A stretch of DNA of 64,000 bases from Ruegeria lacuscaerulensis (GTDB taxonomy: Bacteria; Pseudomonadota; Alphaproteobacteria; Rhodobacterales; Rhodobacteraceae), in assembly GCF_013033355.1 (NCBI RefSeq), contig NZ_WQDY01000002.1, positions 124,001 through 188,000 on the forward strand, in the 5' to 3' direction. The stretch's first letter is position 1; the number at the start of each line of letters is the position of its first letter. The notes under the pieces were generated by a model. The model was not told the DNA's origin. It worked only from the letters and a program-made list of their open reading frames with translations, and did no database searches. This document shows, piece after piece, positions 61,659-64,000 of this stretch. Position numbers and translations under genes: made by a program.

Positions 61659-63947
61659 TCAGACCTCCATTCGGATCATGGTAGACACCGTTCCGCGAAG
61701 TGACTGCGACCAGCGAAGGTTGATCACGTCATTGCCTGCACCTTGCTCAAGTTGGACATAAGGCGTGTCATGCACGATTTGCCCAAAACTATTCCTTAGC
61801 GGCCCCAGGACTGTGACCGCATCACACCCACGTGCTTTTCCCCCAAATGGTAAACGCCCTTGAGCCCAAACTCCCCACACTTGCGAGTTTGAGTTCTGCG
61901 AAAACCGCAAACGCAAAGGATTTTCGACCTTGGTCGTAACGCCGTGAAACGTGTTGTCCCTGACACTTACGTTCAGATGCCTAAAATGGTTCAGCCCCGC
62001 AAAAGTCGTGTCCACGCGTTCAGCCCGATCAATAGTCCCGTTGACCGACCGGAATTTGTTCCCAGCAATGACGACTCCATTCAGGAAATGCCCGGGGCCA
62101 TGCGGGCGGATCACGATATTGCTGAACCACGGCGCAACCTCGTTGCAGTAAAAGATATTGTCAGTGATGGTCATGGCACTGAACGAAAACCCGGCCGTGT
62201 AAGTCGGGTTCGCATCCCTCTCGTTCGTCCATTGCACAAAACAGTTGTCGACGTAGCTCTCGGAAATGGTCGAGCTGTTATATGTGCCAATCATGACAAG
62301 CCCTGCGCTGCGCACGCCTTGGGCAATACTGTCCCCTTGGAAGAAATGGTTACCAAGCACCAGGTTGTTCGTCCCCGCCAGAACAGCGAAACTTTGGAAC
62401 CTGACAGCTCGGTTGTGTCGCAATTTGACGTCATTGGCCGTCGCATTCAAGGCAATGGACCTGCGGTCCGGCACATTGAACGACTCCTCGCTCGACAGGA
62501 ACTGACAATTATCAATCAGCATTCCCTGACATCCCGTTCCAATCGAGGTGATGCCCCGGTCCTTCGGACGGCTTATGAAACAGTTGGCCACCGCAAAGGT
62601 ACTCCCGGACGGAGCAAGCCGGATCGCGCTACAGCGACCGTTGCACTGAAACTCAATCTCCTCCATGCCGAACTTGCGCAGAGTGCCAAAGCCGATGAAA
62701 TCCAAAAGATACTTGAACGAATAAAACGTGAAATTTTGGGTGCCAGCGGCGTCAAAAATGGGGGCGTTCAACCTAATTTCACCCGCGCCCACGTTTTTGG
62801 ACCGGACATATATTTCGCGACCAACGCCGTTTCCCTGAACCAACGCACCAACCGGTATATTGGCCACATTGGCGACATTGGTCAGGCGAGTCGGGTCCGA
62901 AGGGTTATAGGTGGCGACCGAAGTGAAAGTTTCGGTATCCCAAGCCGAATTGCTTTTCACATCAAACTGGCCGTTTCGGATGACGCGGCGCGTGGAAAAA
63001 CCACTCTGTCGGTTTGGAACCGCCGCAGCCATATCTATCGGACCGTTGACCGAAATTTTGCGCCCACCCATGTCTAGCGATTCATGATCCGAATTGTTCA
63101 GCAACGCCTGAAACGCTTTTTTAAAGGCCAGCTCTTCGTCCCCAAAAGCCGTGATGTAGGCGGGCAGATCAAAGTTTTTCGTCAATAGCAACATCTTGTC
63201 GTCAGGCATTGTGACAGTGCCTTCAAACTCGATTTCAGAAGCGATGGTCGTGTTTTGCGTCAGCGCATATGTCCCTTCTGACACGAAAACACGACGCCCG
63301 GCCGCCGCCTGATCAGCAGCCACAAATGCAGCCGTATCATCTGCGACGCCATCACCAATCGCACCGAAGTCACGCACATCCACAAGGCTGATCATATCGC
63401 GTAGGAAAACACTTGTGACATCGGTGATCTCGATATCATCAACGCGAACAACGGCACCGTTTGACCCGACCAAGTCCAATCCGAAGTGGCCGTACAGCGC
63501 TGCGACGCCCCACGGCATATCAACACCGTTGCGCTGACCCGTGCCAACAATCGCGGTGATTTCCTGAACCCTGCCATATCCCGAAAGCTGGGTTGCGGGG
63601 CCTTGTTCGATCACTCCTGTCACATGCGAGTCACCTGCACCCCCTGCCCATGCGGCGATCCGAACTTCGGGCAAGGGACCGCTGATCGCTTTCACCCTCA
63701 CTTTGATCTGAAGATAACACCCCGGCTGCAAAGGTGTCTGACCCATGTACCGCAGCTTTTGCGTGGCGCTGACCTTCAGGATTTCGAGACAGCCGCCAAA
63801 ATCCGCATCCGCAGGAACGAACGCGCCAGTGCCCGATCCGTTATAAGTGGGCGACCCCGGTGTGCCGTCTCCGCTGGACCAGACGTTCAAACCGTTTGCG
63901 AAAGCAGGCGGCATGAACACAATGCCGTCGGTGATTGCCTTGTTCAT
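61659..63947 (-). CDS. Large right-handed beta-helix (pectate-lyase-superfamily) protein
   Basis: 762-residue protein. Residues about 1-200 form a beta-sandwich-like domain with no signal peptide; residues about 205-260 hold the pectate lyase superfamily entry motif VDVRDFGAIGDGVADDTAAFVAA, followed by a long parallel beta-helix region with repeated N/G-rich turns. Such proteins are glycan lyases/hydrolases or phage-tailspike-like. The ATG at 63947 has AAGGGA 5 bases upstream and is preferred to 63992. Catalytic residues cannot be assigned. Secretion by a signal-less route or a role in surface polysaccharide handling is possible. Confidence 0.78.
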   Translation of the reverse strand: MNKAITDGIVFMPPAFANGLNVWSSGDGTPGSPTYNGSGTGAFVPADADFGGCLEILKVSATQKLRYMGQTPLQPGCYLQIKVRVKAISGPLPEVRIAAWAGGAGDSHVTGVIEQGPATQLSGYGRVQEITAIVGTGQRNGVDMPWGVAALYGHFGLDLVGSNGAVVRVDDIEITDVTSVFLRDMISLVDVRDFGAIGDGVADDTAAFVAADQAAAGRRVFVSEGTYALTQNTTIASEIEFEGTVTMPDDKMLLLTKNFDLPAYITAFGDEELAFKKAFQALLNNSDHESLDMGGRKISVNGPIDMAAAVPNRQSGFSTRRVIRNGQFDVKSNSAWDTETFTSVATYNPSDPTRLTNVANVANIPVGALVQGNGVGREIYVRSKNVGAGEIRLNAPIFDAAGTQNFTFYSFKYLLDFIGFGTLRKFGMEEIEFQCNGRCSAIRLAPSGSTFAVANCFISRPKDRGITSIGTGCQGMLIDNCQFLSSEESFNVPDRRSIALNATANDVKLRHNRAVRFQSFAVLAGTNNLVLGNHFFQGDSIAQGVRSAGLVMIGTYNSSTISESYVDNCFVQWTNERDANPTYTAGFSFSAMTITDNIFYCNEVAPWFSNIVIRPHGPGHFLNGVVIAGNKFRSVNGTIDRAERVDTTFAGLNHFRHLNVSVRDNTFHGVTTKVENPLRLRFSQNSNSQVWGVWAQGRLPFGGKARGCDAVTVLGPLRNSFGQIVHDTPYVQLEQGAGNDVINLRWSQSLRGTVSTMIRMEV

Positions 63948-64000
63948 AGAAATCCCTTTCCCAATCGCGCCACAGCCAAAAGCTACGCGCATTAACCCAG

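Overview
The window reads as chromosomal DNA of an alphaproteobacterium of the family Rhodobacteraceae, most likely the marine Roseobacter group. The support is gene content rather than any marker gene: a urease cluster beside a urt urea transporter, a tad/Flp pilus locus, hemP under a TGA-N9-TCA iron-type site, an NDUFS4-like complex I subunit gene, many periplasmic binding protein ABC systems, high GC and dense same-strand gene runs. No rRNA, CRISPR array, integrase or insertion sequence was seen; one tRNA gene (Arg, anticodon TCT) is present.

Region by region. 1-2,800: the end of a class III aminotransferase, a small hemP operon on the minus strand and a phosphoglycolate phosphatase-like HAD gene. 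3,030-8,260: a complete LIV-type ABC importer (binding protein, two permeases, two ATPases; minus strand) of unknown substrate. 8,930-10,270: a LuxR-type regulator translationally coupled to a prepilin peptidase. 10,270-19,250: a tad (Flp type IVb pilus) operon on the minus strand, from two tandem flp pilin genes through cpaB, tadG, two tadE-like genes, tadZ, tadA, tadB and tadC; no secretin gene lies in it. A candidate small RNA with a C-rich loop and an intrinsic terminator lies just upstream, pointing the other way. 19,640-25,600: urtABCDE urea importer (minus). 25,960-31,475: ureDABCEFG (plus) with two extra small genes inserted. The two urea operons diverge from a shared 360-bp control region, so uptake and hydrolysis of urea probably respond together.

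31,600-36,770: a small lipoprotein, then an FMN glutamate-synthase-like membrane protein, an acetolactate-synthase-like TPP enzyme and an aldehyde dehydrogenase. 37,000-52,980: a myo-inositol-type catabolic island: LacI-family regulator, three Gfo/Idh/MocA dehydrogenases, iolC, a second iolB-like gene, a class II aldolase, and a long minus-strand operon iolG - binding protein - permease - ATPase - iolD - iolE - a phytanoyl-CoA-dioxygenase-like gene - iolB - SDR. Four near-identical palindromes (TTGCAACCGGTTGCAA type) lie at the LacI gene, the divergent dehydrogenase/iolC promoter, iolG and the binding-protein gene, and very probably are the operators of the LacI protein. One of them is formed by the last codons of iolG.

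53,260-64,000: mixed housekeeping and unknown genes: a small membrane protein, tRNA-Arg, a GNAT acetyltransferase, the NDUFS4-like gene, uvrB, an ORF6N-domain gene with a 31-bp dyad at its start codon and a second copy of the core inside its coding region, YjbR, UspA and monooxygenase-like small proteins, and a large right-handed beta-helix protein. The points most worth a second look are the LacI/inositol regulon with its non-standard dioxygenase and duplicated isomerase, the small RNA candidate, the ORF6N operator pair and the secretin-less tad operon.
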